A stretch of 64,000 nt of DNA. It comes from Bdellovibrionales bacterium RIFOXYC1_FULL_37_79. GTDB lineage: Bacteria > Bdellovibrionota > Bacteriovoracia > Bacteriovoracales > Bacteriovoracaceae. Under the pieces are notes generated by a model. That model saw only the letters and a list, made by a program, of their open reading frames with translations. It was not told where the DNA came from and made no database searches. The stretch is from NCBI GenBank assembly GCA_001770015.1, contig MEQB01000031.1:1-64000 (forward strand), in the 5' to 3' direction. The translations under genes were made by a program, and so were the position numbers. This document shows positions 43,403-53,069 of this stretch, piece by piece (positions within the stretch are counted from its first letter, which is position 1; every line of letters starts with the position of its first letter).

Positions 43403-44926
43403 AACAGAAAGACCATTTCGGGTTGCCACCCATACTTTCTCTTGTAAATCGACAAACACACTCTGAGTTTCCTGATCTCCTAATCCTTGGGTTTCATTAT
43501 AATTTCTAAAACTAACCCCACCATTAACTGAAACCGACAAGCCTTCACTTGTAGCAACATAAATCACATTATTATAAACATAAACCCCATTAACCTGTGA
43601 ATCCCCCATTCCCTCAGCCTCGGTTTTATTAACAAAACTCACACCATAATCAGTAGAAATAGATAGTCCACCCGCAGTAGCAGCATAAATATTATCGAAT
43701 CCATCCACATAAACCTGAGCGGAATCATCACTCCCCAAACCATCACCACTATCCTTGTTAACAAAGCTCTCTCCACCATCATATGAGATGGAAAGGCCCT
43801 TTGCAGTAGCAGCATAAACAACGCCAGCATGAACAAATATTCCCTTTACAATCTTATCACCCAATCCATCCGCTTCATTTTTATTAACAAAACTCACCCC
43901 ATTATCAGTTGAAATAGACAAGCCTTTTTTGGTAGCCGCATAAATGACACCGGCATCATCCACAAAAACATCATTCACCTCTTTATCCCCCAGTCCATTA
44001 CTGTCATCCATATTAGTAAAACTATCTCCAGCATCTATAGACAAGGAAAGGCCAAATTTATTACAAGCATAAATCCGGGATAGACTATCTACAAATATGC
44101 AAGTAATTTTTACGTCTCCCAAACCATCACTTTCATTTTTATTGCTAAAACTTATACCATCATCGTACGATATTCCAAGGCCATTGGTGGTAGCGGCATA
44201 GATGGTCCCAAAGTTATCAACATAAACGTCACTGATAGCGTTACTCCCCAGTCCCGCCTCAATAATATTACTGAAAGTCAAAGTTAGTTCATCTTCCGGC
44301 GTACTGCCTATGTCTTCTGAGACACTTGTTACATTTAAAACACTTACCGGTTCATTTTCCACTTCAGGCTCCATTGCCTCATTTGCTGTACTTGCCAGCT
44401 TACTATGAGTGATCGCCTGGCTTTCCAAGCTAACCGCAATATCTTTTGGATCAAATTGGATCAACTCACTTTCCTGAAGCATTTCATTTTTTATCAATTG
44501 CGACGCAAGATGAGGGGGTGAAACCTGGTCACTCACGTTAACTGACTTGCTTGGTTTCATATTTGTGTGCTGAGAGGATGGTACGCTCGAATTGACTGAG
44601 GAAGAAAAAAAGTTTTCCCCTGAATTTGATGAAGCATACATTGCCACTGAACTATTGGGATAGGTGGTTAATCCTGAATTTTTAAAATAATCAGACCAAA
44701 ATCCGCTGGTCGATACATTTTGTTGGTGTGGGTTATCGCTGGTTAATGTACTTTCTAACTCCGTAATCAGACCCGTATCCGTGATTGGTATATTACTAGA
44801 AATAATAACTGTGGAAAAAACAGGAAGAATCACCGCAGCTGTTTTCAAAGAAGACAGCGCAGCCACAACACTGGGAGAAGTGGTGACACTTTTTAATACC
44901 TGAATGGCATTCAATATTATTTTCAT
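43391..44926 (-). CDS. Membrane-anchored beta-propeller repeat protein
   Basis: A 511-residue protein. An N-terminal hydrophobic segment (about 20-45) is followed by a Ser/Thr/Asn-rich linker to about 210, then about seven repeats of roughly 43 residues of the form VNGVFVDN.GVIYAATKKGLS then IS.DGGVSFVNK.E.DGLGD. This is the two-component-regulator propeller or BNR-like pattern. It is probably periplasmic or surface-exposed and may bind ligands or the neighbouring kinase. The repeats are near-identical in places, suggesting recent duplication. Confidence 0.8.
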   Translation of the reverse strand: MKIILNAIQVLKSVTTSPSVVAALSSLKTAAVILPVFSTVIISSNIPITDTGLITELESTLTSDNPHQQNVSTSGFWSDYFKNSGLTTYPNSSVAMYASSNSGENFFSSSVNSSVPSSQHTNMKPSKSVNVSDQVSPPHLASQLIKNEMLQESELIQFDPKDIAVSLESQAITHSKLASTANEAMEPEVENEPVSVLNVTSVSEDIGSTPEDELTLTFSNIIEAGLGSNAISDVYVDNFGTIYAATTNGLGISYDDGISFSNKNESDGLGDVKITCIFVDSLSRIYACNKFGLSLSIDAGDSFTNMDDSNGLGDKEVNDVFVDDAGVIYAATKKGLSISTDNGVSFVNKNEADGLGDKIVKGIFVHAGVVYAATAKGLSISYDGGESFVNKDSGDGLGSDDSAQVYVDGFDNIYAATAGGLSISTDYGVSFVNKTEAEGMGDSQVNGVYVYNNVIYVATSEGLSVSVNGGVSFRNYNETQGLGDQETQSVFVDLQEKVWVATRNGLSVSRD

Positions 44927-45275
44927 GGTTATTCCGCAAACGTACTGCTTAACTAACCTGATAAATTACCCAATACTTGATTATAACACTATAACAAAAG
45001 TCTGCGAAAACATCCTCCAACATTAATTAAAAGGTTAACTCATTGAGATGATTACATGACATCCCCGAATCAAAGGATGATCTTTTAACAGGTTGAAAAT
45101 TTATATAATAAATGTATAGATAATGGCCTTATTTCTAAATAAAAATTTATAAAACGACAACTTTTTGAGGCAATTTTACCAACCCAATAGCTACAGGGGT
45201 TCAGGGTAATTTTGAATTTAATAATAGTAACCTGAAACCGATAAGATAGGGAAACAAGGTTGGGTTAGTACAAAT
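44927..45275. other. Divergent intergenic region
   Basis: A 349-bp gap between divergent genes that must hold both promoters. I see AT-rich stretches but no strong palindrome, hairpin or ORF. Confidence 0.4.
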
Positions 45276-47699
45276 ATGGGTTCAGATTCATATCTCAAAA
45301 TATTATCAAGCGCAGTGGCCAGGGCAGTGGAAATTCCCTTTACTTGTTATCTCTATTTAAAAATCAATAATAGATACGTTGCTTATATTCGCAAAGGGGA
45401 CATTCCTTCCGAAAAAATAATAAACAAAATCAACACTTCCATTCAGTCAGGTCTATTTATCAAAAGCGAAGACATTGATGCATACAACGAATTCATTAAT
45501 AACGATAAGATCGTTAGTGAAAAAAAAGAAAATGAAAATGAAAATGAAAACAAGCAACTGAATACTTTAGGTGCGGAAATTAAAAAAGACATATTTATCT
45601 CCAATTTAAATTCTGACCCCGGCCAATTTAATATAAGTTTCAATCATGTTTTTGCTGATTTTGCCAGAACATTACATACAAACGAAGTTCTAAATTTTTC
45701 CAACAACCATCCCGATTTTCAATTAGATTTTGATTTATTATGCCAGGCCTTGAAGCCTAAACTACAAGAGATTAATTTCAAGGACCCGACTCATCTTGAA
45801 TCAGAATTGATTAAAGCACTATATAACCCTGAAAGTAATTTATGGCGTGATATCTTCAAAGTAACCGGAATATTTAATGATGATTCACAAGAAATTAACA
45901 TCGTTAAAGGAAAATTTACTGCAGACAATCAGGAAAAAACAGTAGTTGAGGGAAATATTGAGGAAAAACAAAATGAAAATGTTTTGGTCAAAGGTAAAAC
46001 TTTTAATAACAATCCCCAAGTAATCATCGTCAAGGACCATGAAGCCCATAAAATGAAAGAGGATATCGTTCGAATATTTGGAGAAAAAATTGAAAGTGAA
46101 TTTCTACCCCAACTTATTAAAAATCAAGAAAATGAAGAGGATAAGATTTTTAGATCGCATGGAATTTATTTAAACGCCGCCATCAATTCAACCCACAACA
46201 TCAAAAAGCATCTGGCAGACTACTCTGAAAAAATCCTTGATGCAAAAAAAAATAACCCAGAAGAAATTGAATCGGTAGGTATGGAATTTTATCAAAGCCT
46301 TTTGGATGAAGTCGGCTCCACGGAAGAGACGTTAATTAAATTAAGAGATGATTATCATTCCCAAGAAAAGAAAGGCAGCCTCTTTTTTTCGAATCAGAAC
46401 CAATCTGAGCTAAATCATCACATTTCGAGCCTGGTATTGCTGCAAGATAAATGTGGTGAGCTTAAAAATTGGAATAATTTAAACTCTGACAAAACCGGGC
46501 ATATTGATGGCACCCCTTTGAATAAGATTGAAAATGATACCGGTGATTTAGTAATAGCCCTGCGTGGTATTATAAAAAAACAAAAGGAAGCAATTGCTTT
46601 TTACAATAAGGAAAACACCAAACTTAAAAATGAAATAACTCAAAAGCAGGATGAAAAAGATGAAATTGCTTCTCTCAAAGACCAAATCCAACAACTAAAG
46701 GCCCAGATCGCCCAACAAGAAAAACAAATCCAAGATCAAAATCAACTGGTCAATGATTTAGACAGTGAACTATCATCCAAAATGGAAGAATTGGAAAAAA
46801 ACAAAAGTCAAATCTCCCAAAACGATATCCAAATTAAAGAATTTGAGGATTTTGTATTTAATCATACCGAATACATTGGCAACATTGAAAAAGAAAATCA
46901 AAATATTCAAAAACTTTATGAGACTAAAAGAAATGAAGTCGATGATTTAAAAAAAGAAATACGAAACTGGGAAGCCCGCATGCAAGAACTGGAAATTCTG
47001 CTTAAGGAGCACCAAGATAAAAACACAGATTTAAAACACAATATTGCTGATTTGAATTTCAATGAGTCGTATTTAAAAGGCCAAATCGCCAAATTGCAAG
47101 AGATCATAACAAATTTTAATGAAAATCCCAACGAAAGCATATCATATGCGCAAAGTAATAAATCCCTAACCAATATGCTTAAAGATCATGAAGAACGCTA
47201 TGAAAAAGAATCGGAAAAATTAAAAATACTCAAAAGCAGAATTGAAATGCTTGAAAATGAAAAAACCGCCCGGGATGTACAAGATGAACAAATTAATAAA
47301 CTCAGACGAAAATTATCCGATAACCTGGATTTAATCGAGGAAAAAAACAAGATTTTTATTCAACAAGAAGAGAGCGCTCAGGCCAAAATCACCATGCTGC
47401 AAAACCATAATGAACAAAACCGTGCCACCATTCAACGGCTGACCAGATTTCATGAAAAACTAAAAACTCAGCACGCAGAAATGATTCAAAAATTAAATAC
47501 CAATAACGAACATACCCCGGATTATAAAAAACTGTTAAATGACGTGAGCGTGGAATTATCAAATAATAAATTAATGCTTTCCCAATTAGAAAAAAGATTT
47601 AGCAACGTTTCCCAAGAGAAAAAAGATTTGCAGGCAAAATACAATGATGCCCTCAAAAAAATCAAACTCCTTGAATTCAATTTAAAAAAGGCTTCTTAA
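45276..47699 (+). CDS. Large coiled-coil protein with small N-terminal sensory-like domain
   Basis: An 807-residue cytoplasmic protein. Residues about 1-75 (FTCYLYLKINNRYVAYIRKG, then LFIKSEDIDAYNEFI) match the short domain seen before HD domains in this group, and resemble a segment of the HD protein at 57853. Residues about 410-800 form an almost continuous coiled coil rich in Glu, Lys and Gln. No motor motif. It may be a structural or polar scaffold protein. The function is not known. Confidence 0.75.
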   Translation: MGSDSYLKILSSAVARAVEIPFTCYLYLKINNRYVAYIRKGDIPSEKIINKINTSIQSGLFIKSEDIDAYNEFINNDKIVSEKKENENENENKQLNTLGAEIKKDIFISNLNSDPGQFNISFNHVFADFARTLHTNEVLNFSNNHPDFQLDFDLLCQALKPKLQEINFKDPTHLESELIKALYNPESNLWRDIFKVTGIFNDDSQEINIVKGKFTADNQEKTVVEGNIEEKQNENVLVKGKTFNNNPQVIIVKDHEAHKMKEDIVRIFGEKIESEFLPQLIKNQENEEDKIFRSHGIYLNAAINSTHNIKKHLADYSEKILDAKKNNPEEIESVGMEFYQSLLDEVGSTEETLIKLRDDYHSQEKKGSLFFSNQNQSELNHHISSLVLLQDKCGELKNWNNLNSDKTGHIDGTPLNKIENDTGDLVIALRGIIKKQKEAIAFYNKENTKLKNEITQKQDEKDEIASLKDQIQQLKAQIAQQEKQIQDQNQLVNDLDSELSSKMEELEKNKSQISQNDIQIKEFEDFVFNHTEYIGNIEKENQNIQKLYETKRNEVDDLKKEIRNWEARMQELEILLKEHQDKNTDLKHNIADLNFNESYLKGQIAKLQEIITNFNENPNESISYAQSNKSLTNMLKDHEERYEKESEKLKILKSRIEMLENEKTARDVQDEQINKLRRKLSDNLDLIEEKNKIFIQQEESAQAKITMLQNHNEQNRATIQRLTRFHEKLKTQHAEMIQKLNTNNEHTPDYKKLLNDVSVELSNNKLMLSQLEKRFSNVSQEKKDLQAKYNDALKKIKLLEFNLKKAS

Positions 47700-47703
47700 A
47701 AAA

Positions 47704-48156
47704 TTAGTAGGGAAAAACATACTTGAAATATTTTTCCGAGTTATCCCCCTCATATCTAATGAAGCCCGCCCTTTCGAGCGTTTTTTGGGCCGGAATATTA
47801 TTTTTAAGCGTTCCTGCTTTAAGTACTTTGTTTTGGTTTATCTCCCTCACTTCCGCCAGATGTATTTTAAGAATTTCTGCCATATGCCCCTTGCCCCGAA
47901 ATTGATCATACAAATAGAAACTGATACTGATATGGGTATCACCTTCCCCGTCAATAGCTGTCACCCAACCGACATATTGCTCATCAAGAACAACCACTTT
48001 AAAAAATTTCTGCATATTAAAAATGATTCTTCTTTGTTTAGCCTGATCACAGGATGCAAAGGGTTCAGAAGATGGATTTTCCTGTCTTCGATACACTTCA
48101 TAGATGGTGGGGATATATTCTTCTGGAGGAGTTATAAGCTTTAAATTTTTCATCAA
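47704..48156 (-). CDS. GNAT-family N-acetyltransferase
   Basis: A 150-residue acetyltransferase. The acetyl-CoA loop is YDQFRGKGHMAEILKIHL, then GTLKNNIPAQKTLERAGF, the RimJ/RimL-like C-terminal motif. It may modify a small molecule or a protein N-terminus. It ends 5 bp from the convergent coiled-coil gene. Confidence 0.85.
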   Translation of the reverse strand: MMKNLKLITPPEEYIPTIYEVYRRQENPSSEPFASCDQAKQRRIIFNMQKFFKVVVLDEQYVGWVTAIDGEGDTHISISFYLYDQFRGKGHMAEILKIHLAEVREINQNKVLKAGTLKNNIPAQKTLERAGFIRYEGDNSEKYFKYVFPY

Positions 48157-48363
48157 CTTTGCACCTTCATTACATCACATCTAAATACTACCACTTTTCA
48201 TCTGATTTATTCCCTGACCGGTATTTTTTTCTAGTTCAGGACGCTAACTTTACGGTTATAAAATCCCCTAGATAAGCTTTAGATACATTTATTTGTAAGC
48301 CTGACCAAGATTTTCCCACTAACCTTTCGAAGTGGTGGATTATGACCAAAAGGAGTAAGTTAA

Positions 48364-48819
48364 ATGACCAAACTAAAAATCGGTGACAAAGCCCCTTTGT
48401 TCACCTTGAAAGATCAAAATGGCGTAAGCGTCAATTTAAGTGATTATTTGGGGAAAAAAAAGCTGGTGGTCTATTTTTATCCCAGAGCGATGACCCCTGG
48501 GTGTACAACCCAAGCTTGTGGTATTACCAATAATCGGGCCAAAATTGACAAATCCAACACCGTTGTACTTGGAATCAGCCCTGATCCTGTGTCTAGACTT
48601 CAAAAATTTACCGCCAAACATCAATTAAATCTGACCTTACTTTCAGATGAATCCAAAGAAGTGGCTGATCTCTATGGGGTTTGGGAAAAAAAGATGTTTT
48701 TGGGAAAAACATTTCTGGGTATTAAACGAACGACTTTTCTTATCGATTTATCAGGGAAAATTTCTAAAATAATAGACAACGTAAACACGAAAACTCATCA
48801 CGAAGATATTCTGAGCTAA
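48364..48819 (+). CDS. bcp: Thiol peroxidase of the Bcp/PrxQ type
   Basis: A 151-residue peroxiredoxin reducing peroxides. The active site is TPGCTTQACG: peroxidatic Cys47 and resolving Cys52, the Bcp spacing. ISPDPVSRLQKF and LLSDESKEVADLYGVW complete the family core. A ribosome site AAAGGAG precedes ATG. Confidence 0.93.
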   Translation: MTKLKIGDKAPLFTLKDQNGVSVNLSDYLGKKKLVVYFYPRAMTPGCTTQACGITNNRAKIDKSNTVVLGISPDPVSRLQKFTAKHQLNLTLLSDESKEVADLYGVWEKKMFLGKTFLGIKRTTFLIDLSGKISKIIDNVNTKTHHEDILS

Positions 48820-48903
48820 TTAACTTCAGTGTAAATAAGTACACATCCTTGCTAAAATTCTCTAAACAGGCTAAGTTGACCAAAATTATACAAGGTACAT
48901 CTT

Positions 48904-50160
48904 TTGGACAGCAACATTTCATTTAAAAAACTTAATCTCATTGAACCATTAATGAAAGCACTGGCTCAAAGCGGTTACACTCACCCAACCCCGATTCAAT
49001 TACAGGCCATCCCCGCATTACTTAACGGTCAAGACTTAATCGGTTGTGCCCAGACTGGAACGGGAAAAACGGCAGCCTTTGCTCTTCCCCTCTTGCAAAA
49101 TTTGTCTCAAAAACCCCGCAAATATAATCCTAAACAACCAAGGGTGTTAGTGCTAACTCCCACTAGGGAACTGGCTATTCAAGTACATGATAGCTTTAAA
49201 ACATACAGCCGATTTTTAAATATTAAAACCAGTGTAATTTTTGGTGGTGTTGGACAAACTCCTCAAGTAAGAAGCATATCCACAGGAGTGGACGTATTGG
49301 TAGCCACCCCTGGACGTTTACTGGACCTAATCAATCAACGTTTTGTTTCACTAAAAGAACTTGAAGTTTTTGTGTTAGATGAAGCGGATCGGATGTTGGA
49401 TATGGGTTTTATTCATGACATTAAAAAAATTGTATCCCTCCTGCCCATAAAACGACATAATCTTTTTTTCTCAGCTACCATGCCCAAAGATATTGAGAAT
49501 TTGGCCAATTCCATTTTATTTAACCCGACGAAAATTGCCGTCGCCCCTATATCTTCAACTGTGGATCTTATCGATCAAAGCGTGATGTTCTTGGAAAAAG
49601 AAAAGAAAAGAGATCTTTTAGAACATCTTTTTAAAAACCATGAATTAAAAAAGGTGATGATCTTCACCCGAACCAAGCATGGGGCCAACAAGATTTCTGA
49701 GTATTTATCGAAATTGGGCATAAAAACCAACGCCATTCATGGCAACAAATCGCAAAATGCCCGACAAAATGCCCTGAACGAATTTAAAAAAGGACATTTG
49801 CGTGCTCTTATTGCCACCGACATTGCAGCTCGTGGGCTAGATGTCGATGATATCACTCATGTGATTAATTTTGACCTTCCCAATGAACCGGAAAGTTATG
49901 TTCACCGAATTGGGCGAACCGCTCGTGCCGGGGCTTCAGGAAAGGCCATTTCTTTTTGCAACGGAGAGGAGCGATCTTTTCTTCGAGAAATTGAAAAATT
50001 GATAAGAAAAAAGATTCCCCTGAATACCAACCAACCTTATCATTCAAGCAATGTTGAAAATTTTCAAATCCTGTCTCCCGGGAAAGCCAAGGCCATCATC
50101 GATAATCGACAACCCCATAGATCCCATAATAATTCTTTTAAAAGAAAAAATAGTAAATAA
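48904..50160 (+). CDS. rhlE: DEAD-box RNA helicase, RhlE-like
   Basis: A 418-residue helicase. Q motif HPTPIQLQAI; motif I AQTGTGKT (49-56); motif II DEAD in VLDEADRMLDMGF; motif III SAT; motif VI HRIGRTAR. The basic tail after about 390 (NNSFKRKNSK) should bind RNA. The start is TTG 48904, the first possible start before the conserved region. It probably unwinds RNA in ribosome assembly or mRNA decay. Confidence 0.94.
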   Translation: MDSNISFKKLNLIEPLMKALAQSGYTHPTPIQLQAIPALLNGQDLIGCAQTGTGKTAAFALPLLQNLSQKPRKYNPKQPRVLVLTPTRELAIQVHDSFKTYSRFLNIKTSVIFGGVGQTPQVRSISTGVDVLVATPGRLLDLINQRFVSLKELEVFVLDEADRMLDMGFIHDIKKIVSLLPIKRHNLFFSATMPKDIENLANSILFNPTKIAVAPISSTVDLIDQSVMFLEKEKKRDLLEHLFKNHELKKVMIFTRTKHGANKISEYLSKLGIKTNAIHGNKSQNARQNALNEFKKGHLRALIATDIAARGLDVDDITHVINFDLPNEPESYVHRIGRTARAGASGKAISFCNGEERSFLREIEKLIRKKIPLNTNQPYHSSNVENFQILSPGKAKAIIDNRQPHRSHNNSFKRKNSK

Positions 50161-50164
50161 ACAA

Positions 50165-50707
50165 TTAGATACAACCAATTTTTTTTTGTTCCGCCTTGAC
50201 TCGTTCGGGAAGCATTTCTGGGGATTTAATACTGTTTTTATCAATTGAGTCAAGTCGAAAAACTTTTAAGGCATTATCAAAGTTATCACATGCTACATCT
50301 TTATCTCCTGCATTTGAATGCATAATACCCGATGTCCACAACAACATGGATTCTGTTATATAGTGGCCGGCAACATGATAATTTTTAGCCGCTTTTTGAT
50401 AAGACAAGGCAGCTTGCTTGAAATCAGGAAGAATTAATGAGTCTTGAGTTTTTCCAAGTTTATATAAATCCCCAAAAACAGCATGGGTATGTGCAATCAT
50501 TAAGACATCTCCTGCTTTTTCTGACACCTCCAGAATTTCTCCAATCAGTTTGTATGCGTCCAGTGATTTACCATCTGACATAAGTCGATACACATGTTGT
50601 AATTTATTTCTAACGTCACTTGTAACAGGCATTACCGCAGTAGTGCACGAAATCAAGGAAATAAAAAGCATAATCAAAATGATTCGGTTTAAAATAGTAT
50701 GTATCAT
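50165..50707 (-). CDS. TPR-like lipoprotein
   Basis: A protein of about 180 residues. MIHTILNRIILIMLFISLISC ends in the lipobox LISC, so it is a lipoprotein. The rest is made of helical pairs (YKLIGEILEVSEKAGD, SYQKAAKNYHVAGHY, CDNFDNALKVF) that look like degenerate TPRs. I chose ATG 50707 with GGGGAG upstream. The start lies close behind the yaiI stop (about 15 bp), so the two may share an operon. Confidence 0.78.
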   Translation of the reverse strand: MIHTILNRIILIMLFISLISCTTAVMPVTSDVRNKLQHVYRLMSDGKSLDAYKLIGEILEVSEKAGDVLMIAHTHAVFGDLYKLGKTQDSLILPDFKQAALSYQKAAKNYHVAGHYITESMLLWTSGIMHSNAGDKDVACDNFDNALKVFRLDSIDKNSIKSPEMLPERVKAEQKKIGCI

Positions 50708-50722
50708 GATAATCTCCCCCAT

Positions 50723-51181
50723 TCACCTACTGGCTTTATTTTTTATCATTTGAATAATCCGATCAAGGTTTCCAAGAAAGTTGGACCGATCCCGTTTTTC
50801 CATGGGAGGCGGCCCCCCCATGATTTGACCCGCTTCCCTTAGCTGCTTCATAAGATCCCGGACTGCCATAGCGTTACCAATCATATCTTCATTGAATTCC
50901 TCACCACGAGTATTCAAGACCTTTGCCATTTTTTTCAAACATTGATCCGCCAGGGGAATATCGTTAGTAATACAAATATCATTTTCTTCTATCTGTTTGG
51001 CAATCCAGTTATCTGCTTCGTCCGGCCCCGCCTTGACCACCATCATCTCGATTAAAGGATGAAGAGGTATTGTCATATATTTATTGGCCACTACCCAGAC
51101 CTTCAACTGATAACGAGCAGCCACTTTATAAGTTTCTTCTTTAACTGGGCAACCATCAGCATCAATAAATATTTTTAACAT
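50723..51181 (-). CDS. yaiI: YaiI/YqxD-family protein (DUF188)
   Basis: A 152-residue protein with the family core IFIDADGCPVKEETYKVA, ADNWIAKQIEENDICITNDIPLADQCL and a C-terminal Gly/Pro loop MGGPPP. It is a PIN-like fold protein of unknown substrate, possibly a nuclease. The start is set at MLKIF (51181); the longer frame adds an unlikely hydrophilic stub. Confidence 0.9.
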   Translation of the reverse strand: MLKIFIDADGCPVKEETYKVAARYQLKVWVVANKYMTIPLHPLIEMMVVKAGPDEADNWIAKQIEENDICITNDIPLADQCLKKMAKVLNTRGEEFNEDMIGNAMAVRDLMKQLREAGQIMGGPPPMEKRDRSNFLGNLDRIIQMIKNKASR

Positions 51182-51227
51182 ATAATATCGATCATACAAT
51201 AATTCGTTTGATCAAACCAGAACGCCA

Positions 51228-53069
51228 TCACACAATTCTAAAATGAGCAATTCCTTCCGCTAAATCAACGCCGTTAACTTTTAAATCAAGTTCTTCATTA
51301 AGTGAAACATGTCGGCTCGAAGTTACTCTCGCTTCAAAAGCAAGGGTTGGTATTAGAACAATACAATATCGCTCTCGTATCTCAACCACTATCCCCTTCC
51401 CCCGCCAGTTCGGATTTTGCATCAAATAAACCAGCGTAAAATGACGATTGGATTGCCGCTCACACGTTGCGATCAACCCCACCGTGGCTGCGGATACGCC
51501 TATGCGATTCATCAATTCTTGTTCACTCAGCATTGGTTGGTTTAAAAGAAATGCACGCAACTGTTGATGAGCAATTAAATCCAAATAACGTCGTAGCGGA
51601 CTGGTAACCCTTCCGTAATGCAAAAGCCCCATTCCACTATGCACATCCGGACTTAATTTGACTTCACTTGGCCGAAGCTTTCTTCGATAAGCAAACATTC
51701 CGGCCAGATCAGTGGGGATTTCATAATTTTCTGGAGGAGATTGAGTTACATATGGAAATAAAATTTTATTATCAATAGCAAAACGCGCCGCCGCCTCTCC
51801 AGCCATAATCATGGCATCCGTTACCAGGTCTTTTGAATCAAGCTCTGGAAGTAATTTGATATCCACTTTTTTATCTACGACTTTAATTTTAACTTCAGGA
51901 AATGCAATTTGACTTGCTTGATGGATTACTCGATTCTGACGGTAACGTTTTGTCATCGCCAATATCCCACTTAGAGGAGATTGCCCGAGTAACGCTTGTG
52001 CTTGGGTATAAGTTAATCTGGTCACTTTAACCGTTGAGATCACGATTTCCACTTTTTCAATTGCTCCGCTGGAATCAAGGGTTACCCCAAAAGAAAGTGC
52101 CGGAGAGGTTTCTTGCAACCCAAGACCTAGAATTTCGGTAACCTTTGGTGGAAGCATATGAATAGTTTTTTCTGGCAAATAAAGATTGGCTGCCAATTTT
52201 TTGGCCAGCAAATCCATGGGACTATCAGGAACAACCAGGACTGCTACATCTGCCACATGAATCCACAACATATCGCCCTCAATACTTATCGCATCATCTG
52301 GATCTGTGTTGCCTTCATCATCAATTGCAAATGCCTCAAGATAAGTTAGATCCTTGCGAGGCCCTACCCCGAGTTCACCAAGAGGAGGATAAATTACATC
52401 CCATGAAAAACCATTACGCAAGACATAGGGATTAAACGTACTATCCCAGATTCCCAATTTTAATAACAAAGCATGAGCCTGTTCTATTGATTCAGATAGG
52501 CCCAATTCTTTTAATATACGACTACTGGAACTTTTTTTGCAAGCAAAGTCCGTAAGATCTCTCAATCGCAGTACATCCTCATCAACTAAATGCCCTGCCT
52601 TCACTCGACCAAGAAAAGCTTGCCAGGCCAACGCCTCAGTCTTTTTTGACAAGCGCATCGCCTTCTCTTTTTCATATTCCTCTTTGGTACGCACTTGGAT
52701 GGCATCAAGACTTCCAGTGAAATATAGATTTTCTTGGAATAACTTGTAAACCGCCCAAACACTTTCAGGTGAATAACTACCATAAATCAGCTCAGATAAA
52801 TCTTTTAAAGTAACAATCTCACCGGCAAGCACTTCACAGGCTGCTTCAATCTCGCCCGGAACATCCATCAATTTTGACAAAGAAGTAAGGGGGCCTGGAT
52901 GAAGCAAGATAACATCTTTATCGCGTACACTAAGAATTTTACCATCAGAGAGTTCAATTTCAATCTTTACATCAACTTTCACCACTCTGGCAGGATAAGA
53001 CTTATACAAAACCAGTGCATTGGATTTTATAGAGGTTACTGCAGACATCAAAGTTAGCAATCCTTTCAT
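51228..53069 (-). CDS. RNB-domain exoribonuclease (RNase II/R family)
   Basis: A 613-residue 3'-to-5' exonuclease. The RNB domain carries AIDDEGNTDPDDAIS near residue 250 with the four catalytic Asp, and continues to HYGRVTSPLRRYLDLIAHQQ near 490. A short S1-like end follows. It lacks the long cold-shock N-terminus of RNase R, so is nearer RNase II or the cyanobacterial/plant form. ATG 53069 overlaps the upstream protease stop (ATGA), a coupled start; MSAV at 53048 is possible. Confidence 0.9.
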   Translation of the reverse strand: MKGLLTLMSAVTSIKSNALVLYKSYPARVVKVDVKIEIELSDGKILSVRDKDVILLHPGPLTSLSKLMDVPGEIEAACEVLAGEIVTLKDLSELIYGSYSPESVWAVYKLFQENLYFTGSLDAIQVRTKEEYEKEKAMRLSKKTEALAWQAFLGRVKAGHLVDEDVLRLRDLTDFACKKSSSSRILKELGLSESIEQAHALLLKLGIWDSTFNPYVLRNGFSWDVIYPPLGELGVGPRKDLTYLEAFAIDDEGNTDPDDAISIEGDMLWIHVADVAVLVVPDSPMDLLAKKLAANLYLPEKTIHMLPPKVTEILGLGLQETSPALSFGVTLDSSGAIEKVEIVISTVKVTRLTYTQAQALLGQSPLSGILAMTKRYRQNRVIHQASQIAFPEVKIKVVDKKVDIKLLPELDSKDLVTDAMIMAGEAAARFAIDNKILFPYVTQSPPENYEIPTDLAGMFAYRRKLRPSEVKLSPDVHSGMGLLHYGRVTSPLRRYLDLIAHQQLRAFLLNQPMLSEQELMNRIGVSAATVGLIATCERQSNRHFTLVYLMQNPNWRGKGIVVEIRERYCIVLIPTLAFEARVTSSRHVSLNEELDLKVNGVDLAEGIAHFRIV

